From NCBI RefSeq assembly GCF_006874425.1, contig NZ_VIJZ01000004.1, forward strand, positions 186,001-250,000: 64,000 nt of DNA, written 5' to 3'. Position 1 is the first letter of the stretch; every line of letters starts with the position of its first letter. The notes under the pieces are model-generated. The model saw only the letters and a program-made list of their open reading frames with translations. It searched no databases and was not told where the DNA came from. Below, piece by piece: positions 44,451 through 53,398 of the stretch. The translations under genes and the position numbers were made by a program. The stretch is from Paenibacillus ottowii (GTDB taxonomy: Bacteria > Bacillota > Bacilli > Paenibacillales > Paenibacillaceae).

Positions 44451-45002
44451 ATGGATATTTCGATTGAACTATTTAACGTGCTCATACGTGTGTTGCAAGG
44501 GGATATTACCCGTTGCAAGACAGATATTATTGTCAATGCAGCAAATACAAGCTTGCTGGGTGGCGGTGGTGTAGATGGTGCGATTCATAGAGCTGGCGGT
44601 CCGGCTATATTGGAAGATTGTATCCGAATCAGAAACAAGCAAGGGGGATGTCCGGTAGGAGGCGCGGTTTATACAACGGCTGGCAAGCTGGATGCCCAAT
44701 ATGTTGTTCATACTGTCGGCCCTGTATGGAATGGTGGCAATCATCATGAAGAAGAACTACTGGCGACATGCTACCGTCATACACTGCAATTAGCTTTAGA
44801 GCTGAATGCACGCAGCATTGCTTTTCCCAATATCAGCACAGGCATCTACCGATTTCCGAAAGAAAAGGCCGCCGAGATTGCTATACAGGAAGTGACACGT
44901 TTTATACAAAAGCATACTGGTTTGAATGAGATTATTTTTGTTTGTTTTGATATAGAAAATGCTCAGTTATACAGCCGCAAGTTACAGTCATCTAAAGATT
45001 AA
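44451..45002 (+). CDS. Macro domain ADP-ribose-binding protein
   Basis: A 183-residue single macro domain. The ADP-ribose site is intact: VNAANTSLLGGGGVDGAIHRAGG is split as VNAAN and GGGGVDGAIH, with VVHTVGPVW and NISTGIYRFP later. Members of the YmdB/MacroD type remove ADP-ribose or deacetylate O-acetyl-ADP-ribose. GAGGAGGGGG precedes ATG 44451. The next gene is a Nudix hydrolase, a plausible functional companion for nucleotide-sugar turnover. Confidence 0.92.
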   Translation: MDISIELFNVLIRVLQGDITRCKTDIIVNAANTSLLGGGGVDGAIHRAGGPAILEDCIRIRNKQGGCPVGGAVYTTAGKLDAQYVVHTVGPVWNGGNHHEEELLATCYRHTLQLALELNARSIAFPNISTGIYRFPKEKAAEIAIQEVTRFIQKHTGLNEIIFVCFDIENAQLYSRKLQSSKD

Positions 45003-45093
45003 TTTATTATTATACATACTTAAGCTCCTCATTTAACTTGTTCAAACGCATTGATTGATTTGATGTAAAGAAAAGCTCAACTGGAGGTGTGCG

Positions 45094-45567
45094 ATGCTGG
45101 CTAAGCTGGTAAATAAAATCCCACGGGATTGGCTTGTATTCATGTATAAGCATACACCGTTCACTCGATTTAAAAATGCATTGGTGTACCAGGCACAACA
45201 TAAATTTTTAGTTGCTGTGTTGGGCATTTTTACGAATGATGCCGGGGAAGTGCTGCTATTAAAGCACGTATACCGGAAGCAGCCGTGGGGGATTCCCGGC
45301 GGCTGGATGGAGCTAGAGCAGCCAGGAACTGCCTTACGGCGCGAAGTCCGGGAAGAAACTGGGCTGGAGGTAGAGATCACCTCATTAGCGCAAGCCCAGT
45401 TTGGACAGATGCCGAACCGTGTGGATCTTATTTTTACAGGCCGGGTGATCCCGGGGACCTTTCGACCAAGCGCTGAAATCTCCGACATTTGTTACTGCCG
45501 TGTGGGGGAATGGCCGGAAGGTTTGCCAGCACACCAGAAAAAGCTTATTCAGAAGCTGCTGAAGTAG
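45094..45567 (+). CDS. Nudix hydrolase
   Basis: A 157-residue Nudix protein. The Nudix box begins at GGWMELEQPGTAL and continues with RREVREETGLEV, matching GX5EX7REUXEEXGU. The N-terminal 30 residues (FMYKHTPFTRFKNALV) are an extension typical of a Paenibacillus/Bacillus subgroup. The substrate is a nucleoside diphosphate derivative that cannot be named from sequence. GGAGGTG precedes ATG 45094. Confidence 0.9.
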   Translation: MLAKLVNKIPRDWLVFMYKHTPFTRFKNALVYQAQHKFLVAVLGIFTNDAGEVLLLKHVYRKQPWGIPGGWMELEQPGTALRREVREETGLEVEITSLAQAQFGQMPNRVDLIFTGRVIPGTFRPSAEISDICYCRVGEWPEGLPAHQKKLIQKLLK

Positions 45568-45612
45568 TGTTCATTCCCTGCTCATGTTTATTTCATGGTA
45601 GGGAAAATGGAT

Positions 45613-46797
45613 TTACAGGCGTTTCAAAAATACGCTGATGCGTTCTAGAGCCATTTCCAGCTGTTCACGCGATGATGCATACGAACAGCGGATAAAGCCT
45701 TCGCCGCCTGGGCCAAATGCGGAACCAGGGACCGTTATAACTCCTTGTTCTTCCAACAGTCGCTTGGCAAACTGCTCTGAGCTTAACCCTGTGTGTGTAA
45801 TGGAGGGAAAAGCATAGAAGGCACCTTTTGGTTCATGACATGGAAGCCCAGTCTGACAGAGGCTGGCAACGAACCATTTTCTACGTTGATTGTAGGATTC
45901 CATCATACGATCTTTCTCCTCCAGCCCGTGGCGCAGGGATTCGATCGCAGCAATTTGTCCGATAATGGGGGCGCACATAGCTGTGTATTGATGGATTTTC
46001 AGCATGGCTGAGATCAATTCTTTCGGACCGCATACATAGCCGACCCTCCAGCCTGTCATAGCAAATGCTTTGGAAAATCCGCTGATCAGCAGGGTGCGTT
46101 CTTTCATTCCTGGCAGAGCAGCGAAGCTTACATGCTGCTGCCCATAGGTCAATTCAGCATAAATTTCGTCCGATATGACGATCAGGTTGTTCTCCTCAAC
46201 CAGACGGGCAATGGGTAGCCAATCCTCATAGGTCATCACCCCACCAGTCGGGTTGTTCGGATAACAGAGAATCAGCACTTTGGATCGTGGAGTCAGCTTG
46301 GATTTCAGCGCCTCAGCTGTCAGCTTAAACTGCTGGTCAGCAGATGTTTCAACCGTTACGGTATGTCCTCCGTTCAAAAACGTGATAGGCGAATACGAAA
46401 TATAACAAGGAGCCGGTATGAGTATTTCATCGTGTGTTGTGATGAGGGCGCGTAGTGCCAGATCCAAAGCTTCACTGCTGCCAACAGTGACCATAATTTC
46501 ATCTGCCGGGTTGTAGGATGTGCTGAAGCTGTTCTCCAGATATCCGGCAATTTCCTCGCGAAGCTCAGGAAGACCAGCATTGGGTGTGTATGAGGTTTTG
46601 CCATTTTCCAGTGCTGTGATACAGGCCTTTCTCACATGTTGAGGGGTTACAAAGTCCGGTTCACCGACACCAAGCGATACAACATCTGTTCTGCCTGTAC
46701 TATATTCAAAAAACTTACGGATGCCTGAAGGCGGCATTTCCCGTACAGCCGGAGTCAAGAAATCAGTTATAGATACTGCTGTCGATACATTAATCAT
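45613..46797 (-). CDS. PLP-dependent aminotransferase (class I/II)
   Basis: A fold-type I aminotransferase of 394 residues. PLP-binding lysine in SGFSKAFAMTGWRVGY; LCYPNNPTGG, DEIYAEL and the C-terminal FIRCSYASS arginine are present. It resembles the aspartate/PatA-YugH group, so the substrate could be aspartate, alanine or an aromatic amino acid. AGGAGG precedes ATG 46797. Control by a T-box leader ties it to the charging of one tRNA. Confidence 0.9.
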   Translation of the reverse strand: MINVSTAVSITDFLTPAVREMPPSGIRKFFEYSTGRTDVVSLGVGEPDFVTPQHVRKACITALENGKTSYTPNAGLPELREEIAGYLENSFSTSYNPADEIMVTVGSSEALDLALRALITTHDEILIPAPCYISYSPITFLNGGHTVTVETSADQQFKLTAEALKSKLTPRSKVLILCYPNNPTGGVMTYEDWLPIARLVEENNLIVISDEIYAELTYGQQHVSFAALPGMKERTLLISGFSKAFAMTGWRVGYVCGPKELISAMLKIHQYTAMCAPIIGQIAAIESLRHGLEEKDRMMESYNQRRKWFVASLCQTGLPCHEPKGAFYAFPSITHTGLSSEQFAKRLLEEQGVITVPGSAFGPGGEGFIRCSYASSREQLEMALERISVFLKRL

Positions 46798-46822
46798 GTT
46801 GCTTCCTCCTTTTTGAAAAACA

Positions 46823-47095
46823 AAAAAAACCCGCCCCTGTAAAAGGGACGAGTTTATACCCGTGTTACCACCCTAGTTTCATTCCATAGGAAATGACACT
46901 CTGTTCACGTATCCATCAATACGTGTTCCGGTTAACGCTGGAAAGGCGGCAGAGCTTACTTCAGGTTCAGCCCGCTTCTCAGAGATGGCGTTCAGCTACC
47001 CTCGGAATGTTGGCTTTCACCTGCCCCAACTCTCTGCAAATCCGCTGTATAGCTTACTCGTTCTCGTCATTGAAATTTATTACCGTATCAATTTA
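46823..47095 (-). promoter_or_regulatory. T-box riboswitch of the aminotransferase gene
   Basis: A tRNA-sensing leader read on the minus strand. The T-box motif AGGGTGGTAACACGGG is at 46874-46859. The terminator stem (CTCGTCCC/GGGGCGGG) and eight T lie at 46855-46823. Stem I starts with the AATGACGAGAACGAGTA region, which contains the AGTA specifier-loop motif. Its 3' strand reads GTAGCTGAACGCCATC near 46995. A stem III with ACACGTAT/ATACGTG is visible. UGGU in the T-box pairs with a tRNA ending in A-CCA. Uncharged tRNA would favour read-through. Confidence 0.93.
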
Positions 47096-47101
47096 GGTGT
47101 A

Positions 47102-47130
47102 ATTATAAGCACAACATTTCAGAATGGCAA
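47102..47130 (-). promoter_or_regulatory. Promoter of the T-box leader
   Basis: On the minus strand TTGCCA (47130-47125) and TATAAT (47107-47102), 17-bp spacer; start near 47095. Confidence 0.8.
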
Positions 47131-47269
47131 GTCTTTTTTTAAAAATCTAAAAGACAGGGGCATCATCATTGACGACTGGAAGATAACGTATATAGTGGTA
47201 TCAAGGGGAATTTTACCCCAAAATTCACTGTGTTGAAGACTATATTGGCTAGCGAGGGATGGTGTCCAT

Positions 47270-47878
47270 ATGAACGTATTTGAAGGCTTTAACGGCAAGG
47301 TTTTGCCTGAAGGGTGGGGGTGGATCAACGAACCAACCGTATGGAGCTTCGATGAATCCAAGGCTTTACAAGTATCTGCACCTTCACAAGCAGATTTTTT
47401 TAGAGATCCGTCTGGCGCAGTTATCAAATCGTCCGCTCCTTTTTTGCATACCACCCTTCAAGGAGATTTTACAACCTGGATGAGGGTTCGTGTCGATATG
47501 AAACAGCCCTATGATTCAGGATGCTTGATGGTGATGGCTGATGATACTCATTGGGCTAAGGTATGCTTTGAATACTTTGAAAATACTCCCTCGATCCTAA
47601 GTGTGGTCACACGGGATACATCCGATGATTGTATATCGGGAGCCATGAATGTTTCTAATCCGTATTTGCGAGTAACGCGGGTTGGAAATTGCTTTGCCTT
47701 TCATTATTCACTGGATGGTCAGCATTGGAAACTGGCGAGATATTTTGGGATGAATGTTCCCAGCCAGCTCAAAGTTGGGGTTGTCGCACAATCTCCGGTA
47801 GGAGAAGGTTGTAATGTTACCTTTGAGGCTTTGACGATAACAAACCATGTGCCTGAGGATATTCGAAACGTAGAATAA
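47270..47878 (+). CDS. DUF1349 (concanavalin-like) protein
   Basis: A 202-residue cytoplasmic beta-sandwich protein of the DUF1349 family, related in fold to laminin-G/concanavalin lectins and glycosidase modules. Seen: WSFDESKALQVSAPSQADFF, then FTTWMRVRVDMKQPYDSGCLM and KVGVVAQSPVGEGCNV. No signal peptide. It probably binds a carbohydrate, but no catalytic residues can be named. The ribosome site GAGGG is 11 bases from ATG 47270. Confidence 0.82.
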   Translation: MNVFEGFNGKVLPEGWGWINEPTVWSFDESKALQVSAPSQADFFRDPSGAVIKSSAPFLHTTLQGDFTTWMRVRVDMKQPYDSGCLMVMADDTHWAKVCFEYFENTPSILSVVTRDTSDDCISGAMNVSNPYLRVTRVGNCFAFHYSLDGQHWKLARYFGMNVPSQLKVGVVAQSPVGEGCNVTFEALTITNHVPEDIRNVE

Positions 47879-47899
47879 CAAAAGCCCTTTCTCTAAATA

Positions 47900-47913
47900 T
47901 GAAAGCGCTATAA
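47900..47913. promoter_or_regulatory. Possible CcpA (cre) site
   Basis: TGAAAGCGCTATAA matches the cre pattern TGWNANCGNTNWCA except for one position. It lies about 48 bp before the DUF1361 gene. Confidence 0.35.
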
Positions 47914-47960
47914 GAGGAAAATTAGGAATGCGTAAATACGTGTTGTTAGGCAGGAGGTAG

Positions 47961-48671
47961 ATGAAAGGCTTGCTGATAAAAAGGAAGGGTTACAAGCTAC
48001 CCGGTTTGCTCGGAGTATTGCTTGTAGCTACGTTGGGCTGTTTCGGACTTATTAAGTATTTACAGTCCACAAGCGGAACGAGGATGTATCAATTTCTATA
48101 CTGGGACATATTTCTGGCATGGGTTCCAGTGTTTATTTCTTTGCTAATGGTGGCATTAACCAAATTGCGAAATGCAAAAGTAAAAAATATTCTTTTATTT
48201 TTTGCCGCATGGATATGGTTGTTTTTTCTGCCGAATGCTCTTTATTTGGTGACCGAGTTACTTCATGCATTCCGTTTTTACGACGTGAATCCTGATACGC
48301 GTTTTTGGTTGAACACACAATTCTGGTTAATCGTATTTACGTCCTTTTCAGCTGCTGGAATGGGTCTTTTTCTTACATCTCTATGTGTATTGATGATCCA
48401 CCGTATGTTGAGGAAGATTTGTTCAGGCTGGCTTGCATGGGGGATAGTTTTTGTCATGTTGTGGCTGGCCAGCATAGGCGTATATATAGGCAGATTTGCA
48501 CGCTGGAATAGCTGGGATGTGTTGTTACAGCCGCTGGTGCTCCTGGCGGATATTTGGAGATGGGTAATATATGCCGGGGAAAAACTACATTTGTTGTCCT
48601 TTAGCTGGCTGGTGTTTGGGATGGCGCTCATTTTTTATCTATTTATTTATATCTCCCTAAGTGAAGACTAG
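47961..48671 (+). CDS. DUF1361 membrane protein
   Basis: A 236-residue integral membrane protein of the DUF1361 family with six to seven hydrophobic helices. Conserved segment WLFFLPNALYLVTEL (with the PNAPY-like motif) and the RFARWNSWD loop support the call. Function is unknown. ATG 47961 follows CAGGAGG. A terminator follows at 48679. Confidence 0.82.
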   Translation: MKGLLIKRKGYKLPGLLGVLLVATLGCFGLIKYLQSTSGTRMYQFLYWDIFLAWVPVFISLLMVALTKLRNAKVKNILLFFAAWIWLFFLPNALYLVTELLHAFRFYDVNPDTRFWLNTQFWLIVFTSFSAAGMGLFLTSLCVLMIHRMLRKICSGWLAWGIVFVMLWLASIGVYIGRFARWNSWDVLLQPLVLLADIWRWVIYAGEKLHLLSFSWLVFGMALIFYLFIYISLSED

Positions 48672-48678
48672 AATTTTT

Positions 48679-48721
48679 GGCCGAAGACATGTATTCATTG
48701 AACACAGGCTTCGGCCTTTTG
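48679..48721. terminator. Terminator between DUF1361 gene and ArsR-like regulator
   Basis: Stem GGCCGAAG/CTTCGGCC enclosing about 22 nt, followed by TTTT; between converging genes. Confidence 0.8.
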
Positions 48722-48733
48722 ATCTGTGACAAG

Positions 48734-49663
48734 TCAGGAGTTGGAGTCATCCTCTCCATGTACATCGTAAAGCACGCGCACAAGCAGATCCTGACTGAAA
48801 TTTCCGAACCTTTTACCAAAAATAGTGAGTCCCCCTTTGTTCTGCGATTGGTCGGATACGGATAAACGCAGCGTAATATCGCTTTTGTAATCAAGTCCGA
48901 TATCGTCTATGGTGACCTCTGATATACGGCACCCGTCAATGAAGCTTCCTTGCTGATTGATGCGAATTAACTTTAGCATCCCGTATTGGTTCAAGTGTGG
49001 AGGCCACCAATCGGGATTAAGGACCCCGGGAACGGCCCCAAAATCGCCTGGGCTTGTCCAGTGACCGATGGCAATATCATTTATATGAAAACAAATATCA
49101 GACGGATAGTCCTCACAATAACACGGTGCTTCTGATCCAAGCTCTGCGGAAAATTGAATTTCGCTAAAGGATTGATTCGCTTTCAAGTAGTTAGGAATGC
49201 GGTATTCCAGAAAGCCGTCTGCCATCCAGATCATTTCAGAATCCAATCGCGCGGGATCTGCAAAATAGCGTGGATCGTCGAAATCACCGATAATGCTGTC
49301 TTTGGTCACTAATCCACAAGTAGGAACTGCCTGGTAGTTACTATAATGACCGATGCGAATTTCCACCTCATACACATTTTTTTGTTCTCTGCTACGCAGA
49401 TCTACCATTAGTTTTTCCTTATTCAAATAACACATCTTTCGGGTCCCATGTTTACCGCTCACGGTATTGATTTCCACAAGTCCGCATTCTTCCAGCTTGC
49501 GAATATGCATCGTAATGGTACCGTTGCTTAAATGAAGCTTGCTTGCAATGTCATTCATACTTTGTCCCTGAACAGCAAGTAGCTCAAGAATTTGAATGCG
49601 GATTTCCGAGCCCAATGCTTTGAAAATATCTAACCCCGACATTAAGTTCTTAATATAAATCAT
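48734..49663 (-). CDS. ArsR-type winged-helix regulator with large C-terminal domain
   Basis: A 309-residue regulator. The N-terminal ArsR-like winged helix reads DIFKALGSEIRIQILELLA, then MNDIASKLHLSNGTITMHIRKLEECGL. The 220-residue C-terminal part has no classical sugar-sensor fold that I recognise; it contains HINDIAIGHWTSPGDFG and IRINQQGSFIDG, which suggest a beta-rich ligand pocket. It is divergent from the arabinan ABC transporter operon and is the obvious candidate regulator. It replaces the GntR-type AraR used in B. subtilis. Confidence 0.8.
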   Translation of the reverse strand: MIYIKNLMSGLDIFKALGSEIRIQILELLAVQGQSMNDIASKLHLSNGTITMHIRKLEECGLVEINTVSGKHGTRKMCYLNKEKLMVDLRSREQKNVYEVEIRIGHYSNYQAVPTCGLVTKDSIIGDFDDPRYFADPARLDSEMIWMADGFLEYRIPNYLKANQSFSEIQFSAELGSEAPCYCEDYPSDICFHINDIAIGHWTSPGDFGAVPGVLNPDWWPPHLNQYGMLKLIRINQQGSFIDGCRISEVTIDDIGLDYKSDITLRLSVSDQSQNKGGLTIFGKRFGNFSQDLLVRVLYDVHGEDDSNS

Positions 49664-49696
49664 ATCTATAGCCCTTCCTTATCCATAATAATGTAA

Positions 49697-49710
49697 TGTA
49701 AGCGCTTATA
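49697..49710. promoter_or_regulatory. CcpA (cre) site before the ArsR-like regulator
   Basis: TGTAAGCGCTTATA, within one base of the cre pattern TGWNANCGNTNWCA, centred about 40 bp before the regulator start. It suggests carbon catabolite control of the arabinan locus. Confidence 0.55.
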
Positions 49711-49956
49711 TTTTTACTTTGATTTATGTTAAAATAAATTCATGAAGAAGTAAACTGCTTATCTGTAAATTTTTTTTACTAAAAAAGTGGAGGGGGTATT
49801 TGAATCTACAATAAGGTCTTTTTTATAAATATAAATCGTAAATAAGTTAAATTTATTAATTTTTAAAGCGAAAATAAACTTAAATACGACTTAATTTTGC
49901 TTTTTAGGTTACTTCAATCTATGTTTTATAATTATTTAAAAAGATTGAAAAATGCA
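49711..49956. other. A/T-rich divergent intergenic region
   Basis: Between regulator and transporter there are about 510 bp without a gene. This part is A/T-rich, with short imperfect repeats (for example AAAGCGAAAAT at 49867 and ATTTTGCTTT at 49893). I see no ORF with a ribosome site and no recognisable riboswitch. Operators for the regulator are expected here. Confidence 0.4.
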
Positions 49957-49986
49957 TTGACGAACCGTAGAAGGGCGTGCTATATT
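49957..49986 (+). promoter_or_regulatory. Promoter of the arabinan transporter operon
   Basis: TTGACG (49957-49962) and TATATT (49981-49986), 18-bp spacer. It would give a leader of about 180 nt. The palindrome ATTTATAAAT near 50010 is a possible operator. Confidence 0.6.
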
Positions 49987-50174
49987 CTTTTTGTAAACGA
50001 ATTCATTATTTATAAATGTAAATGTTAATCATATGGTACATGAGAGGGATGATAATCACAGCGGCAATCAACAACGGGTTGTGTACCGCACAGTTAAAGA
50101 TTAGGCCGAGTGGTATAAAGTTATTTTAACATTTAATGTGTATGCGGTTTCATTTAATTTTAGGAGGGGTCGCG

Positions 50175-51518
50175 TTGACAAAGAAAAAAGGTTTTGCACT
50201 AACAATGGCTGTTCTGTTGTTGATGGTTGCTACACTGGCAGGCTGTAGTGGAGGAAGCTCCAGTAGCGATGGAAGCAAGGAATTGACTTTCATGTTCCGT
50301 GGAGGAACGGATGAGCAGAAGGCTTATAAGGATGTTATCAAAAAATTTGAAGAAGAACATCCTGGTGTAAAGGTTAAAATGGTCGTGACAGCAGCAGATC
50401 AATATGCTACAAAGCTTAGAGCTGCAATTACAGGTAACAATCTTCCAGATATCTTCTATTTTGCCCCTGGAGATTTGAAAGCTTATGTTAACAGTGGGGT
50501 GTTGAAGGATCTGACACCTTATATTGAGAAGAGCAAGGATATAAACCTCGATAACATTTGGAAATACGGTGTGGATTTGTATCGCTATGACGGTAAAATG
50601 GCCGGTCAAGGAAATATTTACGGTATGCCGAAGGACTTGGGTCCATTCGCCCTGGGTTATAACAAAACCATGTTTGAAAAGGCAGGCGTTCCATTGCCTG
50701 ACAAAGACAAGCCGTATACATGGGATGAATTCATCAAGGTTAACCAGGAGTTGACCAAAGATACTAATGGCGACGGCAAGCCAGATCAATACGGTACAGG
50801 CTTTAACGTTCAATGGGCATTGCAAGCCTTTGTATGGAGTAATGGCGCTGATTGGCTGGATGAGAGCAAAACCAAAGTAACGATTGACGATCCGAAATTT
50901 GCGGAAGCGCTTCAGTTCTTTGCTGATATGCAAAACAAATATAAAATTACACCTGGCATTGAACAATCACAAACATTGGACACATATCAACGCTGGATGA
51001 AGGGCGAAATGGCCTTCTTCCCGGTAGGACCTTGGGATATGAGTACATTTGAAAAGCTGCCATTCGAATATGATTTGTTGCCTTTCCCAACAGGATCGAC
51101 TGGCAAACCGGCAACATGGATTGGTTCTCTGGGTATCGGTGTTTCCTCTAAAACCAAATATCCGGATGAAGCTGTAGAACTGGTTAACTATCTGACTACT
51201 TCCAAAGAAGGCATGAAGCAGCTCGTAGATGCCAAGGTACAGATTCCGAATCTGCTGGATATGGCTGATGAATGGGCCAAAGATACAAAAACAAAGCCTA
51301 ACAACAAACAGGAATTTATTGATATCGTAAATGACTATGGACGTTCTTTACCAGGAAACTATACGTATAACGCAGAATGGTACGATATTTTCTTCACAGA
51401 TATTCAACCTGTGCTGGATGGCAAAATTACGGCAGCAGATTATGTGAAACAAGAACAACCGAAGATGCAGAAACTGCTGGATAAAGCGGTCGAGCAAGAG
51501 AAAAAATCACAGAAATAA
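50175..51518 (+). CDS. ABC transporter substrate-binding lipoprotein (arabino-oligosaccharide type)
   Basis: Captures sugar oligomers at the cell surface. The 447-residue precursor has a lipoprotein signal peptide with lipobox LAGC, then a Ser-rich linker and a family 1 solute-binding fold ([25 protein letters not shown]). Start TTG 50175 follows AGGAGGGG at 50162-50169; the ORF before it lacks a ribosome site. Similarity to AraN-like proteins and the GH43 genes downstream point to arabinan fragments as ligand. Confidence 0.88.
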   Translation: MTKKKGFALTMAVLLLMVATLAGCSGGSSSSDGSKELTFMFRGGTDEQKAYKDVIKKFEEEHPGVKVKMVVTAADQYATKLRAAITGNNLPDIFYFAPGDLKAYVNSGVLKDLTPYIEKSKDINLDNIWKYGVDLYRYDGKMAGQGNIYGMPKDLGPFALGYNKTMFEKAGVPLPDKDKPYTWDEFIKVNQELTKDTNGDGKPDQYGTGFNVQWALQAFVWSNGADWLDESKTKVTIDDPKFAEALQFFADMQNKYKITPGIEQSQTLDTYQRWMKGEMAFFPVGPWDMSTFEKLPFEYDLLPFPTGSTGKPATWIGSLGIGVSSKTKYPDEAVELVNYLTTSKEGMKQLVDAKVQIPNLLDMADEWAKDTKTKPNNKQEFIDIVNDYGRSLPGNYTYNAEWYDIFFTDIQPVLDGKITAADYVKQEQPKMQKLLDKAVEQEKKSQK

Positions 51519-51539
51519 TGCGTAAATAGAGGAAAAAAG

Positions 51540-51579
51540 GATGATGTTAGTGGCTGAATATCATGCTGCTAACATCATC
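51540..51579 (+). promoter_or_regulatory. Intercistronic stem-loop after the binding-protein gene
   Basis: A perfect 11-bp hairpin GATGATGTTAG/CTAACATCATC with an 18-nt loop and no T run. It resembles the stabilising/attenuating structures that keep binding-protein mRNA in excess over permease mRNA. Confidence 0.6.
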
Positions 51580-51611
51580 TTCATTCCAAATCAGAAACAG
51601 AGGTGAGCCCT

Positions 51612-52502
51612 GTGATAACCAAATCTAATCTCTACCGCAAAGAGAAGATATATGGATACTTATTTATTCTTCCGCCTATTCTCGGTCTGCTAATCTTCAC
51701 GTTGTTCCCGTTTGTCTATTCGTTATACGGCTCTTTTACAGACTGGGACGGATTGGGTCAAATGAATTTTATTGGGTTCGACAATTTTAAGGATTTATTT
51801 AGCGATGAACTCTTTTATAAGTCGATGTACAATACTCTTTTCTTAATGTTGGGTATTCCAATCGGTCTTGTACTAGCTTTGTTGCTGGCACTGGGGTTGA
51901 ATCGCAAAATTCCCGGTACGACGACATTTCGGGTGATTTATTATATCCCGGTCATTTCTTCGTTGGCTGCCGTTTCTATTATGTGGAACTGGGCTTACAA
52001 CGGAGATTATGGTTTGGTGAACCAATTTCTTGAGCTGTTCGGTATTAAGGGACCTAACTGGCTGATGGATAAGGATACAGTCAAACCAGCCCTGATTCTC
52101 ATGACCGTATGGAAAGGTCTCGGTTATACAATGTTGCTATATCTGGCTGCACTGCAAAGTGTATCCCGCTCTTATTATGAAGCAGCAGAGCTGGACGGAG
52201 CTAGCGGATTCCAAATGTTCCGTAATATTACATGGCCAATGGTGAAACCAGTAACCTTCTTCCTGGTCGTCACCAACATTATTGGTGGTTCGCAAATCTT
52301 TACTGAAATGAACATTATGACACCTACAGGGGGTCCGGAATATTCATCCGCCTCGATTGTCTTCTATATTTGGGATAAGGCATTCAAAAACCTGCAAATG
52401 GGATATGCCTCCGCGATGGCTATGATTCTCGGCATCTTCATTTTTATCGTAACTTTGATTCAATTTAAAATGAATGAAAAATCATCCTTTGATGGGGATT
52501 GA
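51612..52502 (+). CDS. ABC transporter permease (AraP/MalF-like)
   Basis: A 296-residue inner-membrane permease with six helices. The EAA loop that contacts the ATPase is visible as EAAELDGASGFQMFRNITWP. Start GTG 51612 has AGAGGTGA seven bases upstream; the GTG at 51603 lies inside that ribosome site. It pairs with the next permease. Confidence 0.92.
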   Translation: MITKSNLYRKEKIYGYLFILPPILGLLIFTLFPFVYSLYGSFTDWDGLGQMNFIGFDNFKDLFSDELFYKSMYNTLFLMLGIPIGLVLALLLALGLNRKIPGTTTFRVIYYIPVISSLAAVSIMWNWAYNGDYGLVNQFLELFGIKGPNWLMDKDTVKPALILMTVWKGLGYTMLLYLAALQSVSRSYYEAAELDGASGFQMFRNITWPMVKPVTFFLVVTNIIGGSQIFTEMNIMTPTGGPEYSSASIVFYIWDKAFKNLQMGYASAMAMILGIFIFIVTLIQFKMNEKSSFDGD

Positions 52503-52529
52503 TTTTCGCGGAAAGGAGTGAGGCTGATT

Positions 52530-53372
52530 ATGTCCCATAGTCAAAAAACGAAAGTTACCAATATCATTATCTTTATTGTACTGGCGATTGGAGCGATTGC
52601 GATGATCGCACCGTTGCTTTGGATGTTGTCCACTTCGGTAAAAGAAAAGCAGGATGTCTTTGCACTTCCACCCGTATGGATACCAGAGGTGTTTCAGTTT
52701 GGTAAGTACAAGGAAATTTGGGAAGCAGGACCTCTGTTAAGCGGGATCAAGAACAGTGTGATTGTGGCTGTAAGTGTCACGGTTGTAGGTACTTTTACAT
52801 CTAGTGTGGCTGCTTTTGCATTCGCGAAGCTGAGATTCCCTCATAAAAATAAACTGTTTTTGGCACTTATCGCATCCATGATGATTCCTTACCCAACAGT
52901 TATGATTCCACAGTTTATGATGTTCTCCAAACTTGGCTGGGTAGATACGCTGTTGCCGTTGATCGTTCCTGGCTTGTTCGGTAATGTAGTTATGATCTTT
53001 TTCCTGCGGCAGTATTTGCTCAGTGTACCGGATGCTATTATCGAAGCTGCTAAAATTGACGGAAGCTCTTATTTCCGACTTTATTCGTCGATTACGTTCC
53101 CGCTCATTAAGCCGGCAGTTGCCGCACAGCTTATTTTGTGGTTTATGGGCATTTGGAACGATTACTTGGCACCGATTATTTACTTGAACTCGCCAGAAAC
53201 ACAGACATTGCAGCTGGTGATTGCGAACTTTAATGCGACTTACGCCATTCAGACGGACTATCCGCTTATTATGGCAGCTTCCATTATAGCCTTGTTACCT
53301 GTATTGATTATATTCCTAATCTTCCAGAAACAAATTATTGAGTCGGTTGCCATTTCAGGGGTCAAGGGTTAA
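52530..53372 (+). CDS. ABC transporter permease (AraQ/MalG-like)
   Basis: A 280-residue permease, six helices, EAA motif EAAKIDGSSYFRLYSSITFP. ATG 52530 follows AAAGGAGTGAGG. It starts 27 bp after the first permease gene. No ATP-binding protein gene is present in the locus, so an unlinked MsmX-type ATPase must energise import. Confidence 0.92.
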   Translation: MSHSQKTKVTNIIIFIVLAIGAIAMIAPLLWMLSTSVKEKQDVFALPPVWIPEVFQFGKYKEIWEAGPLLSGIKNSVIVAVSVTVVGTFTSSVAAFAFAKLRFPHKNKLFLALIASMMIPYPTVMIPQFMMFSKLGWVDTLLPLIVPGLFGNVVMIFFLRQYLLSVPDAIIEAAKIDGSSYFRLYSSITFPLIKPAVAAQLILWFMGIWNDYLAPIIYLNSPETQTLQLVIANFNATYAIQTDYPLIMAASIIALLPVLIIFLIFQKQIIESVAISGVKG

Positions 53373-53398
53373 TTGACACTTGCACTTGGACGATTCGG

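Noticed and set aside
50199..50966. 255-codon minus-strand ORF opposite the binding-protein gene.
   Set aside because: It is a shadow of the plus-strand lipoprotein gene without ribosome site or homology.
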